Origin: Triglochin maritima
Lineage: Eukaryota > Streptophyta > Magnoliopsida > Alismatales > Juncaginaceae
Direction: 5' to 3'
DNA length: 64,000 bases
Assembly (NCBI GenBank): GCA_963682175.1
Contig: OY821777.1
Location: forward strand, 17,132,001-17,196,000
Under the pieces are notes generated by a model. That model worked only from the letters and a program-made list of their open reading frames with translations. It did no database searches and was not told the origin of the DNA. Position 1 is the stretch's first letter. Every line of letters begins with the position of its first letter. This document shows positions 49,301-59,657 of the stretch, one piece after another. The translations under genes were made by a program, and so were the position numbers.

Positions 49301-50468
49301 GGCCATTTATGGCCTTAAACAGGCTCCTCGTGCTTGGTTCACAAAGCTAACTAACAAACTTTTTTGTTTAGGTTTTCAACCTACTAAATCTGATTCATCT
49401 CTTTTTGTTTTACGTCAAAATACACATTTATTGTTTATCTTGGTTTATGTTGATGATATTATTATTACAGGCAGCTCCATTTCTCTACTTGAAAAGGTTG
49501 TATCTCAACTTAACTCTATGTTCTCCTTGAAAGACTTAGGCAAATTACATTACTTTCTAGGCATAGAAGCAACTTTTCACTCGCACGGCTTATTCCTCAA
49601 TCAACATAAATACATTCAAGACTTACTTATCAAAACTAACATGCAAAATGCTAAACCAATTTCTTCTCCTGCATGTCCTACAGTAAAATTAACGAAGAAC
49701 GGTGGTTCTCTTATGACCAATCCACTGTTATACAGAAGCACTGTAGGTGCTCTGCAATATTTAACTCTTACTCGTCCTGAAATTACTTTCTCCGTTAACA
49801 AAGTATGTCAATATATGCATCACCCTACCGATGATCATTGGATAGCCGTTAAACGTATATTACGATATCTTATACAAACAATAGACTTTGGCCTCCATAT
49901 ATATAAAAATTCATCTACCCAACTAAGTGTGCTCCATGCCTTCTCAGATGCAGATTGGGCCGGTGATCAGGATGACCGACGATCCACAACTGGATATTGT
50001 ATATTCATGGGCAAAAATCTGATCTCCTGGAAGTCAAAGAAACAACCTACTGTCGCCAAATCTTCTACTGAAGCTGAATATCGTGGCATCTCTCAAGCCA
50101 CGGCTGACGTCTTATGGATAAAAAATCTACTTGGAGAATTAAATCAATCAGTCTCTGCAACTCCAACGCTTTGGTGTGATAATCTTGGTGCAACCTACTT
50201 GGCCTCAAACCCAGTATTTCATGCACGAATGAAGCATGTAGCAATCGATTTTCATTTTGTACGCGAACAAGTTTCTGCTCAACAGATTCAAGTCCGTTTC
50301 GTTTCTAGCAATGATCAGCTTGCTGACATTCTGACTAAACCAGTCAGTGTTCGACGATTCCAGCATCTCAGACCCAAGCTCGGTGGATACTCCCCCTTTT
50401 CGCTTGAGGGGGGTGTTAGAGGTCCATTGGACCAGGCCCACAGTCCAGCACACAGCCCAATCACTTAG
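46335..50468 (+). CDS. Copia gag-pol polyprotein, 1,377 residues, intact
   Basis: One frame encodes Gag, protease, integrase, reverse transcriptase and RNase H, the usual copia order. Gag begins with NPSFPIHVRLDRTNYLLW, followed by an RG-rich segment and zinc knuckle CQICSKMGHNALQC (C279, C282, H287, C292). The protease active site is DSG at 323. The pre-integrase block is WHRRLGHPSARI, with a downstream CHTC. Integrase acidic residues are D517, D580 and E614. RT begins near 888 (KWVFRLKRN, YKARLVAKGFHQEEG, LDVNNAFLNGDL) with YVDD at 1038-1041. RNase H has SDADWAGDQDDRRSTTGY (near 1203), SSTEAEYRGI and a DNLGA block, ending with ADILTKPV. The stop lies 52 bp inside the 3' LTR. No break or lost catalytic residue is seen. 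Confidence 0.96.
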   Translation: MTTSSQSSTSMPNTTTSSTISVSGNPSFPIHVRLDRTNYLLWRSQILPIVRGNDLYGFLDGSTSPPCPFLDDAQTIPNPDYKMWSRQDQLLLGWLLASLTEGVLGQTVGCTTSRSAWITLENSFASQTRSRIIQLRLQLQTTKKGNLSISDYLQKMKSISDNLSVVANPVSESDLVLHILAGLGTEYDSFVVSISTRSDSPTAEELHAMLLTHEIRLESNLTTSAPSVNTANRAPTNQNNRGGRNNRGRGRGRGRFSNNNSRPPSSTPPNATNRPRIQCQICSKMGHNALQCYKRFDQSYQDSSLSAMMASSCNVADEAWYPDSGATNHLTNDQSTLQQSHEYTCCDSIRTANGTSLSILRTGSFTVPSSSRLLSMHEVFYVPSVTRKLLSVARFTSDNNVYFEFFPKHCFVKDLFSGQVLLQGHLEHGLYRLQLSGALPRKLVFLGERVSADTWHRRLGHPSARIVHSILHNHALPTAGKNLLNNCHTCSSVKNHRLPFSTTHIRASTPLELIHSDVWGPSPVISHTGCRFYVSFLDDYNRFTWIFPIASKSDVLPTFQKFKLQVENYFSCKIKTFQSDWGSEYRSVSKFLETTGIAHRVSCPHTHEQNGSVERKHRHIVDCGLSLLSHASLPSYFWDHAFSTAVFLINILPFTNSCQSPYELLFKTTPDYSMLKVFGCSCFPCLRSYNTNKLQPCSRQCIFLGYSSMHKGYKCYNKETSQMYISRNVIFDETHFPYEWAKKTKVSESGSPTTSTIPVLTSSDIATPILSLPLAADQTPSHTSNLSAPQTANLPSDPPSVSHIPHHMTTRNRDNTRKTKNFSDFQTFSVTKHPFTTSCLQGTEPTCFSQASKDSNWRIAMDDEYNAFILNNTWTLVPKTQATNLIGCKWVFRLKRNPDGSINRYKARLVAKGFHQEEGIDYTDTFSPVVKPVTIRIILNLAISKNWPLKQLDVNNAFLNGDLHENVYMTQPPGFSDPSSPDHVCFLRKAIYGLKQAPRAWFTKLTNKLFCLGFQPTKSDSSLFVLRQNTHLLFILVYVDDIIITGSSISLLEKVVSQLNSMFSLKDLGKLHYFLGIEATFHSHGLFLNQHKYIQDLLIKTNMQNAKPISSPACPTVKLTKNGGSLMTNPLLYRSTVGALQYLTLTRPEITFSVNKVCQYMHHPTDDHWIAVKRILRYLIQTIDFGLHIYKNSSTQLSVLHAFSDADWAGDQDDRRSTTGYCIFMGKNLISWKSKKQPTVAKSSTEAEYRGISQATADVLWIKNLLGELNQSVSATPTLWCDNLGATYLASNPVFHARMKHVAIDFHFVREQVSAQQIQVRFVSSNDQLADILTKPVSVRRFQHLRPKLGGYSPFSLEGGVRGPLDQAHSPAHSPIT

Positions 50469-50665
50469 TCAAACATTGTCTACATGCATTATTCTAATTA
50501 GGTCTACATACATTGTATTAGCACATTCTAGAGTATTTTGTTATTTGTCTAGATTCAATGTATATCTTGTATTAACACATTATAAATACCTGTGTAAATC
50601 ATTCATTGAGAAGTAATAAGAATTATTCTTCAATCTCTCTTCTTGGTATATCTTTCACTTCAACA
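50414..50665 (+). repeat. 3' LTR of level-3 element (252 bp)
   Basis: Same length as the 5' LTR and one difference from it by eye. Contains the last codons and stop of the polyprotein; TATA box at 50581-50588. Confidence 0.95.
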
Positions 50666-50670
50666 ATTTG

Positions 50671-51919
50671 GTATCAAGAAACAAACTAAATTTGTATAAA
50701 ATACATATTAAGACATTTTGACATGCCTTTAATCATTATGATAATGTTTTAGTTTATTATTGCATGCCAAATTTAAAATTACTTTATACTGATGTATTTC
50801 CAAAATTTAATTTTTTTTAATACTGTTGCATAAATTGTAACATATGGAAATTGACGAAATCATTGTTTGTGCATAGTAAATTATGTTTGACCACACGTGA
50901 TGTTTAAATCTTGCATCCAACTTGATTTTAAATCAGATTTTTACATTTCATTCTATTCACGACCTTTATGAAAGTTGAAACTGAAAATGCATAATCTATA
51001 TGTTGAATCAGGAACCAACCACGTTTTGAATTTCTTTTATTCATTAATTAAATAAAAAGAAAAGATCAAACTTCAAGTAGATGGACATGTGCAGACTTTT
51101 TCAACTTTATTTGTTATGTAATTTAAGTTTATTTGTTATGTAATTGGAAATACCTAAAGACAACTGTATCACCGATACTTGAATTTGTTCTTCCTCTTTG
51201 GGAATCGTTCCTGCACCTAAAATTTCTTTCATTCTAATATCACAAAATTAATTGATGTTAAATTAGTCTACAGTGGAACATGACGGTGATGTTAAAACCC
51301 AACTCCATATGAACTTTCTGTTTAGTTTTCAAAAGTTGGATATCACGCATTTATCACTCTCATGTTTATGAAACGTAAACGTATTATTTGACCCAACGGA
51401 AAATTATTGTAAATGTTTGCCTTGTGAAAATTTGTTAACCATATTATGATATATTTAATGACTGGTTATCGTTAATTTTACCAACTTTAATTGTCGATTC
51501 TCTTTTGTTAAATAAATTTTGTGATGGTTGACTTGTGGAGTTAAATCACAATATATTTTTTATGTTTGATAATTCATGGACATAATTTTACCAACTTTAA
51601 TTGTGGACATGTTTTATTATATAAATCTTATGACTAATGTTTTCGTAAATCAATTTATCTTCTGCCCAATAATGATGTAGATTGATTTATGAATATATAT
51701 AATGTGCATGTTATTAATCATACCAACTTAGATTAATAATTATGTAAAATAGTTATGAATCAACTGAAATAATTTTGAGTATTTAATGCTTATTTCAATT
51801 TGTTAATGGTTAGTTTACAGTTAATTAATGTTATTATGTTTGTTTCTCGCATGGTAATTGTGGTCTATGTAGTTAATGAAAGTAAGCATCATATTTATTT
51901 TGAAAATTATGCAGCATTG
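50671..51919 (+). other. Leader of level-2 element
   Basis: Very AT-rich, about 1.25 kb between the resumed primer site and gag remnants. A phrase containing TTTTACCAACTTTAATTGT recurs (about 51476 and 51583). No gene seen. Confidence 0.6.
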
Positions 51920-54900
51920 AATACATCACATATTAATTACATCTCAACTATCTGGAATTGAAGCCCTTAATGGAACAAATTTTCTTACTTGGAATGAGCA
52001 AATAGAAATATGTCTAAGTGTTTTGGAACTCGATCATGCCTTTCGTATGGATGACCCCACACCTCCTACGGCAAATAGTTCCAACGAACTATGGGCCAAT
52101 TATGAAAAGTGAGAGCGTTCTAATCATAAGTTACTAATGATTATGAAGAGTTCTATTACTCGCTATCTGGGGAGCAATCCCTGAAAAACATAGTGGTAAC
52201 AAGACATTTAATGCAAAAGAGTATTTGACTTCTGTTGAAGAGCAGTTTAAGAAAACTTCTAAGGCTAATACAAGTGCTCTTATAATTAAAATGCTCACAA
52301 CCAAGTATAATGGGACTAGCGGTATACGTGAACATCTCATGACAATGAGCGATATTGCCGTAAAACTAAAAGGCATGGATATGGCAATTTCTGAAGGTTT
52401 TCTTTTTCATTTTATTATGACTTCTATGTCTGCACATTTTAGTCCTTTCAAGATCAATTATAATACGCAGAAAGAGAAATGGAAAATGAACGAATTAATT
52501 GGCATGTGTGTTGAAGAAGAAGAAAGACTCAATTGAAAAGCCTAACTTTGCAAACCTTGCTTTTAATGATCCAAGAAAGAGAAAAATTAATGGTAATAGT
52601 AAAGGGAAAAAGAAAATGAAGGAAGTTGTTGCAAATGATAAAGCAAATGCATATGGTACAAATCCCGCTTTTAATCCGAAATGTCACTTTTGTAAGAAGC
52701 CTGGACATGTAAGGAAGGAGTGTGATGGCTTTAAAGCATGACTCGCTAAGAATGGTAATGAAACTAACTTTATGATTTATGAATCCTTTTTAGTTGATGT
52801 TCCTTCACATACATGGTGGGTTGACACTGGTGCAACTATGCACATTACGATCCCATTGCAGGAATTTCATTCTGTTACCAAACTCCGAAAGGGAGGATGG
52901 AAACTTAAAGTTGCTAACGGGCAAGAGGCTGAAGTTGAGGCTATTGGAACCATTCGTTTAGTTTTAAAGAATGATTTTGTCCTCTATTTATATAATGTCT
53001 TTTATATTCCCTCTGTCGTTCGAAATTTAATTTTTGTATCTAAACTTGACCTTTGTGGTTATTCATGTCAGTTTGGAAATGGGATGCTTAAACTTTGTTA
53101 TAACTATTGTTTGTTGGTTCTGGAATTTTAGATGGTGACCTCTACAAACTGCATCTGAATTATTTGTTGTCTATAAATGTGAATAGTGTCAATAGTCAGC
53201 AAGGTGGAATCAAAAGAAATCGTAATAGTGGAGATTCATCAAAATTATGACACTATCGTTTAGGTCATATTTCTCGAGACAAAATGCAACGTCTCTTTAA
53301 AGATGAAATTCTTCTTACATTAGACTTTTTTGATTTTGATGATTGTGTTGAGTGTATTATAGGAAAGTATGTTAAAGGAGCTAAGAGAGTGACTACTCGA
53401 AGTGGGGGACTATTGGAAATTTTTCACACAGATATATTTAGACATTTCCTTACTTCGAGTCTTAACGGGCACAAATCATTTATTACGTTCATTGATGATT
53501 ATTCTCGTTATGGTTATGTATACCCTATTCACAAAAAAATCTGAAGCACAGAAAATTTTAAAATTTTAAAGGTAGAATTTGAAAATCAATTGAACCTTAA
53601 AATTAAAATAGTGAGGTCAGATAGAGGAGGTGAGTATTATGGTAGACACACCGAGTTGGGACAAAATCTAGGTCTTTTTGCTTTGTTTCTTCAAGATAAT
53701 GTCATCGTTCATCAGTTTTCAATGTCGGGGGATCCCCGACAAAATGGTATATAGCTGAGAGACGAAATTGTACACTTATGGATATGGTACGAAATATGAT
53801 ATGCAACATCGACTTACCTGATTATCTGTGGATGGAAGCATTCAAGACAACCACTCGTATTCTAAATAGGGTTCCTAGTAAATTGTCTCGAAAACACATT
53901 ATGAATTGTGGACAGGTCGAAACTCCAAATTGGGATATTTATGTGTTTGGGGTTGTCATGCTGAAGTTAAAATCTTCAATCCACAAATTAAGAAGTTTGA
54001 CCTTAAAACCATTAGTTGTTATTTTATCGGTTATCGAGAGAGATTCAATGCTTTTCGTTTTTATTGCTCATCTCATACCACTAAAATTGTTGAAACGAGA
54101 CATGCTGTATTTTTTAAAAATGACAAGAATAGTAGGAGCAGTGAAATTAGAAAAGTAAACCTCAAGGAAAATCAGACTTATGTTCCAATCCGATCATCCG
54201 AGAGGTTTCAAGTTCTACACCTCTTTTGGATGTTGTAGACACAGCTCGTCCATTACCTAATGAAGAACCTCACGCTAATGAAGCTCCTGAACTTCTTGAA
54301 GAACCCTTACGTAGGTCTTAGAGGGAGCAAAAATCTGGCATTTCTAATGACTATATTGTATACCTAACTGAATGATACGATATTGGCAATGGAGATGATC
54401 CTACCTCATTTAGTGAAGCCGTTATGAGTGAGAAATCATCTCAATGGCTAGAGGTCATGGAAGAAAAGATGAAATCTATGGAAACTAATGAAGTTTGAAT
54501 TGATTTACCCAATGGAGTTAAGCCAATAGGCTGTAAATGGGTCTACAAGACCAAGACCGACTCCAAAGGTAACATCGAAATATTTAAGACCCAACTTGTC
54601 TCGAAAGGCTTTACACAAAGGGCAGACATCCATTTTCATAATATATTTTCTCCAGTCTCAAAGAAAGACTCACTTAGAATTGTTTTAGCCTTAGTAACTC
54701 ATTATGATCTAGCGTTACATCAGATGGACGTAAAAACTACCTTCCTTAATGGTGACTTGCAAGAGTAACTCCTTATGCCACAACCAGAATGTTTTGTCTT
54801 AAAAGGTAAAGAACATATGGGATGTCGATTAAAGAAATCCATATATGGCTTCAAACAAGCATCTAGACAATGGTACCTTAAGTTCGATGAGGTGATAACC

Positions 54901-55940
54901 AACTTTGGATTTAAAGAAAATGTGATGAATCAATGCATATATCTTAAGGTTAGTGGGAGTAAGTTTATCATTCTCGTCTTGTATGTGGATGATATTTTGC
55001 TAGCCAGTAGTGATTTAGACATGTTATATGAGACCAAATGATTTCTTTCAAACAAGTTTGAAATGAAAGATCTTGGTGAAGCCACTTATGTTATTGGTAT
55101 TGAAATTCATCGAGAGAGGTCTCGTGGGATTTTAGGATTATCTCAAAAGACATATACTGAGAAAATCCTTAAAAATATAACATGCAAAATTACTCCCCAA
55201 GTGTTGCTCCTATTGAAAGGGTGACAAATTTAGTAAATTACAAACATGCACAAATGAAGCAAATTCCTTATGCCTCAGTGGTTGGGAGTTTAATGTATGC
55301 TCAAGTTTGTACACGTCCTAATTTGACATTTGCGGTTGGTATGCTTAGCCGATATATGGACAATCCAAGGATGGATCATTGGAAATCTGTCAAAAAGGTT
55401 TTACGCTATTTGCAAGGGACAAAAGACTATATGCTTACTTACAGAAGGTCAGATAGCCTTCAGGTTATTGGTTATTTTGATTCTGAATTTTTTGGATGCA
55501 TTGACAGTAAGAAATCCACATTGGGTTACATATATACACTTGCAGGGGGGACCAATATCATGGAAGGGTGCCAAGAAATCTTTACGGGCATCTTCCACAA
55601 TGCAAGCAAAATTTGTGGCATGTTACGAAGCTACTGCTCAAGCCGTTTGGTAAAGAATTTTATACATGAAATTCAAGTAGTTGATAGTATTTTGAGATCA
55701 CTCATGTTATTTTGTGATAACGAAGCTATTGTTTTCTTCTCTAAAAACAACAAATCAAGTGGTGCATCCAAGTGGATGGATATCAAGTATCTTCTTGTTA
55801 GAGACAAAGTCAAAGATGATACTATTGTCATACAACACATCAGAACATGAACAATGCTAGCTGATTCACTAACAAATTCTCCACCACCCAGTCTCTTTAA
55901 AGAACATGTTAGCGGTATGGGTTTGATTAATGAAATGTAA
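51920..55940 (+). pseudogene. Copia gag-pol of level-2 element, decayed
   Basis: Gag from about 51950 (LNGTNFLTWNEQIEICLSVL) with a TGA near 52110 and a frameshift near 52180. Zinc knuckle CHFCKKPGHVRKEC is at 52683-52724, protease motif VDTGATMHIT near 52820. The pre-integrase block is HYRLGHISRDKMQRL with a TGA beside it. Integrase begins DIFRHFLTSSLNGHKSF and includes FIDDYSRYGYVY; a later part is broken near 53545 and 53750. RT has GCKWVYKTKTDSKGN, MDVKTTFLNGDL followed by a stop, and YVDDILLAS near 54980. The RNase H region ends in NEM and a stop near 55940. Many stops and shifts show it is inactive. The sequence type is a different copia lineage from the inner element. Confidence 0.85.
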
Positions 55941-56059
55941 TTATGTTGTTGATGAATAATTTATGCAACTTATGATGAAGCTTAAGTTATAGTTTGCTTA
56001 TTATTTCTTGTGCACAATTTTATTATTTAAGCAAACAAATTTATGGACCTAATGACTTA

Positions 56060-56215
56060 TGTACGAACCCGGTCCAAAACCCAAAATTCCCCACAAAAAT
56101 CCGGTCCGGTCTGGGTTTTTGGACCGGACCAATCGGTCCGAGTTCAGTCTGGACTGAATCCGACCGGTCCGAACCCCGGAGAACGTCCGGGTCCGGACCG
56201 ATGCTCAGCCCTAAC
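56060..56215. repeat. GGTCCGG/CCGGACC palindrome-rich patch
   Basis: In an AT-rich setting, words such as CCGGTCCGGTC, GGACCGGACC, CGGTCCG, GACCGGTCCG and GGTCCGGACCG follow closely. The patch lies between the pol remnant and 3' LTR of the level-2 element. A smaller similar patch occurs at 6380-6440. Probably an inserted short repeat; the ends were not resolved. Confidence 0.55.
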
Positions 56216-56383
56216 CTTAATTTATGGGGTCCAATGATGACGTTAATTATTTGATTACAATGATTTGGCTTGATGATTTTGACCGAATGAAGTATATGTT
56301 GTAATGTAATTTATGTTGGCCAATTTTGTATGTGCTTTTGTAAATGAAACTAGTGAAAATTGATGTTACGACAAGTGAGAGAA

Positions 56384-56770
56384 TGTTAGAATTATGTGGC
56401 CTAAAATAATTCCAACAATTTAATTAAAACACTTATCCATTACATAACTTAATGTGTAGTTATGGATGATAGTTATTTGATAGAGGAAATCACCTCTTCG
56501 AAACTCTATAAATAAGAGGATGGTCTTAAAGGTTGTTCAAGTATTATTTTTCACCCTAATTACTCCCAAACTAGAGGGTGCTTTTGTTCCATCATGCTAG
56601 TTGGGGAACCGTTGAAGATCATTTCCTCAAGATTTTGCTTCCGCTGAATCTCTCCAAGATGAATATCTTGTTGTATGTTTTTCATTTCATGTTATTTTAT
56701 ACAGAATTTAGTAATGAATCTTGATTGTTTATTATGTTCTTGATGTTTAGAACACACTTACATTCTAACA
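56384..56770 (+). repeat. 3' LTR of level-2 element (387 bp)
   Basis: Preceded by a purine stretch (AAGTGAGAGAA). Same ends as 44924-45351, with TATA box at 56517-56524. Many differences from the 5' LTR show that the level-2 insertion is much older than the inner one. Confidence 0.9.
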
Positions 56771-57985
56771 TTACCAAGCCATATCTCGTGACTCACAAGC
56801 ATGCCATGAAGGTCCTCAATAGTAATGGGGTCAAAACAGGTGGTAACAAATACAACGAAGGGATCATATTCCGATCAAGTCCAACAAGGTTGTGGAGGAC
56901 CAGATCTTGATCGATAATAGGATTCGTTATGGCCGACCGTTTGACAATTATAGATTTGATGTTCTAGAGATAATTGGAGACTGAAAAATCACCATTTTTG
57001 CTGGTTTGAAGTTGCATATATGATTGTTGCTCGAGAGTCTCAAGAGAACATGTTCTCCAGCTTGATTCAGGTGGCTCAGGAGCTATTACAATCAACCACA
57101 TTAGCGAGAACACCATCAATGAGAGACATTAGGAGCCAACCAAGGGGCAACTGATCCTGGTGCTACCAAAGTAAAGTGGAGGGATCATCAAGTGCATCAT
57201 TTCCAGTAAACTTAGACCTCGTTTGGATGTCAAACATCCAGCACCCCCACATCGTCGGCACTGCTACATTGCGAGTGCACATCGAAACGGGATTGTCAAT
57301 CCCAAGAATTTGGGCTTCCGAAGCGCAAAACAAGACAGGATTTATACTGTCTTGGAGAAGCTCGGGTGGAGGAGATTCTCAACTCCTTCGTAATTCTGAT
57401 TTTGTTTGGACCAATTTACCCCACATCATTTGGAGATCAATCCTGGGTTTAAAAAAATTGAATTTTTTTAAAATATAAACAAATAAAAAACATATTTTCA
57501 GAAAATATATTTGAAAAAAACATTTAAAACGAATTTATAATAAATTTTTATTTAATCAAAGTCTGTGGACAATTTAAGAATTTCCTTTGACAAGACATCA
57601 CTCACTACCGGAAGTCTTCTGTCAGTCAAAACAACTCTCAACCTGTAAGAAGAAACTGCTCCTAGATCCACATTCACAGAAGCTGACTTCTTATCAGCTG
57701 ACAATTGGGAATTGCACCCAAACTGACCCCTATGGGTACAAGGACAGGAGCCATCAATAAAACTAAATAAATTGTTCCTCGAATGATAGGAATGATCTGA
57801 GAATGATTCCACGGAAGGTAGTTCTTTCGATCAAAACGTACATGCACAGTAAAGGAAGGGTTTAAGGCTACTGAAAATGGAGTGAAAGCAGCTAACGTGG
57901 AAGAACCACTTATGTCAGAGGTTTGACTCAAGGTAGAGGCTACCACAGATCTCCTAAAAGCAGGACAATAACAACGAAAACTCAA
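56771..57985 (-). pseudogene. Level-1 minus-strand copia: gag N-terminal part
   Basis: Minus strand, from about 57900: SVALNPSFTVHVRFDRKNYL, closely like the gag start of the intact element at 46335, then IIPIIRGT and a FIDGSCPC block. After a foreign stretch (about 57180-57715) gag resumes near 57175-56771 with SLIDGVLANVVDC and DLVLHNLVGL-type blocks. It runs into 44923 on the far side of the level-2 insertion. Frameshifts are frequent. Confidence 0.75.
57180..57715. other. Foreign insert in the level-1 gag, unassigned
   Basis: Gag similarity stops here and resumes on the other side. The left part begins GACCTCGTTTGGATGTCAAA, a style common at the ends of small plant DNA transposons, and the right part is A/T-rich. 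No matching terminal inverted repeats or target duplication were found. Confidence 0.4.
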
Positions 57986-58064
57986 GTTTTAACAAAAAAA
58001 CAAAACAAGACACATAGTGGAAGCTTAAAATACAACGCAAATATGATTTTTCAAGAGAAAGCCA

Positions 58065-58107
58065 TGTTGGCTTTTTGGCATTTTAATCTTAATTTTGATG
58101 ATTAACA
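58065..58107 (+). repeat. First 43 bp of the SIRE-like 5' LTR, split off
   Basis: TGTTGGCTTTTTGGC to GATTAACA is nearly the same as the start of the following LTR (58108). It is inferred to be the true left end of the LTR that continues at 59658, separated by a solo LTR. The flank AGCCA (58060-58064) would be the target duplication; its partner is not in the window. Confidence 0.5.
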
Positions 58108-59657
58108 TGTTGGCTTTTTGGCCTTAATCTTATGTTTTGATGATTTAATCAACCGAATCTTAATTAGAGTAGCACACACTATGCATTGCATATATATTGT
58201 ATTGTGCTAACCTCTACAGGTGATCAAGACTCAAGAAAGAAGGAAATGAAGTCAAGACATGTAATTAAAGCTAAATCGAAGACATGTAATCTTGATTTCT
58301 TTTGAGTCTTAGGAACAAAGTGTAATTGAGCATACTTGAGCTAAAATCAACTTAATCACACACTAGGTTCCCTATAGAAGTCACACACGAAATTTCACAT
58401 TATTTGGACTTCAATAGATCACCCAAACTCAGATCGGAAAACACTAAATCTGAACCCTAACTGTCTGCCCACATTCGGTCGACCGCAACATGCCGTTCGG
58501 TCGACCGGATGATCAAGTTATCCAGTTTGTGTTTTCCTGCCTAGTTTCGGTCGACCGCACCACATCTTTCGGTCGACCGTTTGAACTTACTGTTCCGACC
58601 GTTATTCTTGTCGTATATGCCCAACGGTCGTATTCGTATTAAAACTATATACACCTCCATATACTTAACCAAACGGTCGAACCATGTGCCATGTCCGGTC
58701 GACCGTTTAACCTTGTCAAAAATTCCCTGCTATCGGTCGATACGATTTCGTTCGACCGATCCAATTTTCCCTCTACCGAAACGCTTATTTGGTCGACCGG
58801 TAACCATGTTCGGTCGACCGTGTTCTTAATAGACTTAAGTGTTCGGTCGATCTATTCATATTTCGGTCGACCGTATCCCTATCGAACCCAAGCGTTCGGT
58901 CGACCGTTGCACCTTTTCGGTCGACCGTTTCTGGACAGATTTGCAGCCTGATTTTCTGCTTTGTGTTCTTTGCACAATATCCAATCAAATCTTGTCCCAA
59001 CGGATCTATTCTCTCTAATGCTTATAAATAGAGTTGTAAAACACATTTTAACACAACTCTCCCACTACAAACTTGTCCCAAACTTTAGAGAGAATTCCAA
59101 ACACTCAAAGCTACAAACCTTCCACACTTAGTGATCATTTGTTCATCCTACTCAAGTGTGCTCAAAGTTTAGAGAGTGTTGTTCCACTCAAGGTTACAAT
59201 TGTTGTAAAAGGAAGCAAGGACTTCGGTGAAAGCCCGAAGTGTCCCTCTCGGATTGTGAGAGGAAGATTCCAAGCTCGGCGAGGGTTGTTCGCGAGTTTG
59301 ACGGTTGTAAGGCGTTGTCTCCCGACCCGGAACGGGGAGCGGATAGTCAAGTCGTAGGCGGAGCTCGGTGATCCGAGCGGAGCTTGCAAGAGAGGACTAG
59401 GACCCGGGTGGGGTGCCGAACCTCTATAAAAACGACACGTCTTCTTGTGGTTTGCATTTTCCTACACTTGCTTGTTTTGTTTTTAATTTCCGCTGCGCAT
59501 ATCGATTGCTTAAACAAGTAGGTGATTAGATTAAAAGTGATTAGTGAACCCATAACCCACACGATCCTACATAACAAACTAATAGTATGCATAACTTCAA
59601 TTACAACATCACACACATCATATTATCAAATTGCATAGATATTGTGTATTCCTAACA
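58108..59657 (+). mobile_element. Solo LTR (about 1,550 bp), SIRE/Maximus-like
   Basis: Starts TGTTGGCTTTTTGGCC and ends CCTAACA. TATA box TATAAATA at 59023-59030. The U5-side part (59190-59460) parallels 60957-61180 of the next LTR: shared words include CTCTCGG-TTGTGAGAGGA, GACCCGGAACG, GAGAGGACTAG, GAACCTCTATAAA and CTTGTGGTTTGCATT. No internal sequence follows, so it is a solo LTR nested in a related one. A clean target duplication was not seen. Confidence 0.65.
58476..58927 (+). promoter_or_regulatory. U3 palindrome array of the solo SIRE-like LTR
   Basis: Perfect GGTCGACC cores at 58477, 58499, 58549, 58571, 58697, 58791, 58812, 58865, 58898 and 58919, with degenerate sites near 58592, 58625, 58674, 58734, 58749 and 58844. 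Sites form pairs 20-22 bp apart (for example 58476/58498, 58548/58570, 58674/58696, 58790/58811, 58844/58864, 58897/58918, counting the 10-bp site). The array ends about 95 bp before the TATA box. Confidence 0.75.

Larger units (their letters stand above)
45356..50665 (+). mobile_element. Level-3 copia element, complete and intact
   Basis: A 5,310-bp element with two 252-bp LTRs (45356-45607 and 50414-50665) that differ at one position by eye (C versus T in TATCAAC/TATTAAC). It is flanked by a perfect ATTTG duplication (45351-45355, 50666-50670). It has a primer site, a polypurine tract (GAGGGGGG, 50406-50413) and a single uninterrupted gag-pol frame. All parts needed for autonomous movement appear present. 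It landed exactly at the LTR/primer-site junction of the level-2 element. Confidence 0.96.
44924..56770 (+). mobile_element. Level-2 copia element, decayed, holding the level-3 element
   Basis: Bounded by LTRs at 44924-45351 and 56384-56770, both starting TGTTAGAATTATGTGG and ending CATTCTAACA. A perfect target duplication TTACC lies at 44919-44923 and 56771-56775. It is inserted in the gag of the minus-strand level-1 element, whose reading resumes on the other side. The 5' LTR has about 40 bp more than the 3' LTR because of a repeated GATGGTTATTT phrase. A younger element (45356-50665) sits at its LTR/primer-site junction. Confidence 0.92.

Noticed and set aside
58581..58951. Open frames rich in RSTVDR/GRPF words (also at 3772, 37121, 41757)
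   Set aside because: They are translations of the repeated palindrome in LTR U3 regions, seen in several frames and strands, with no family features.
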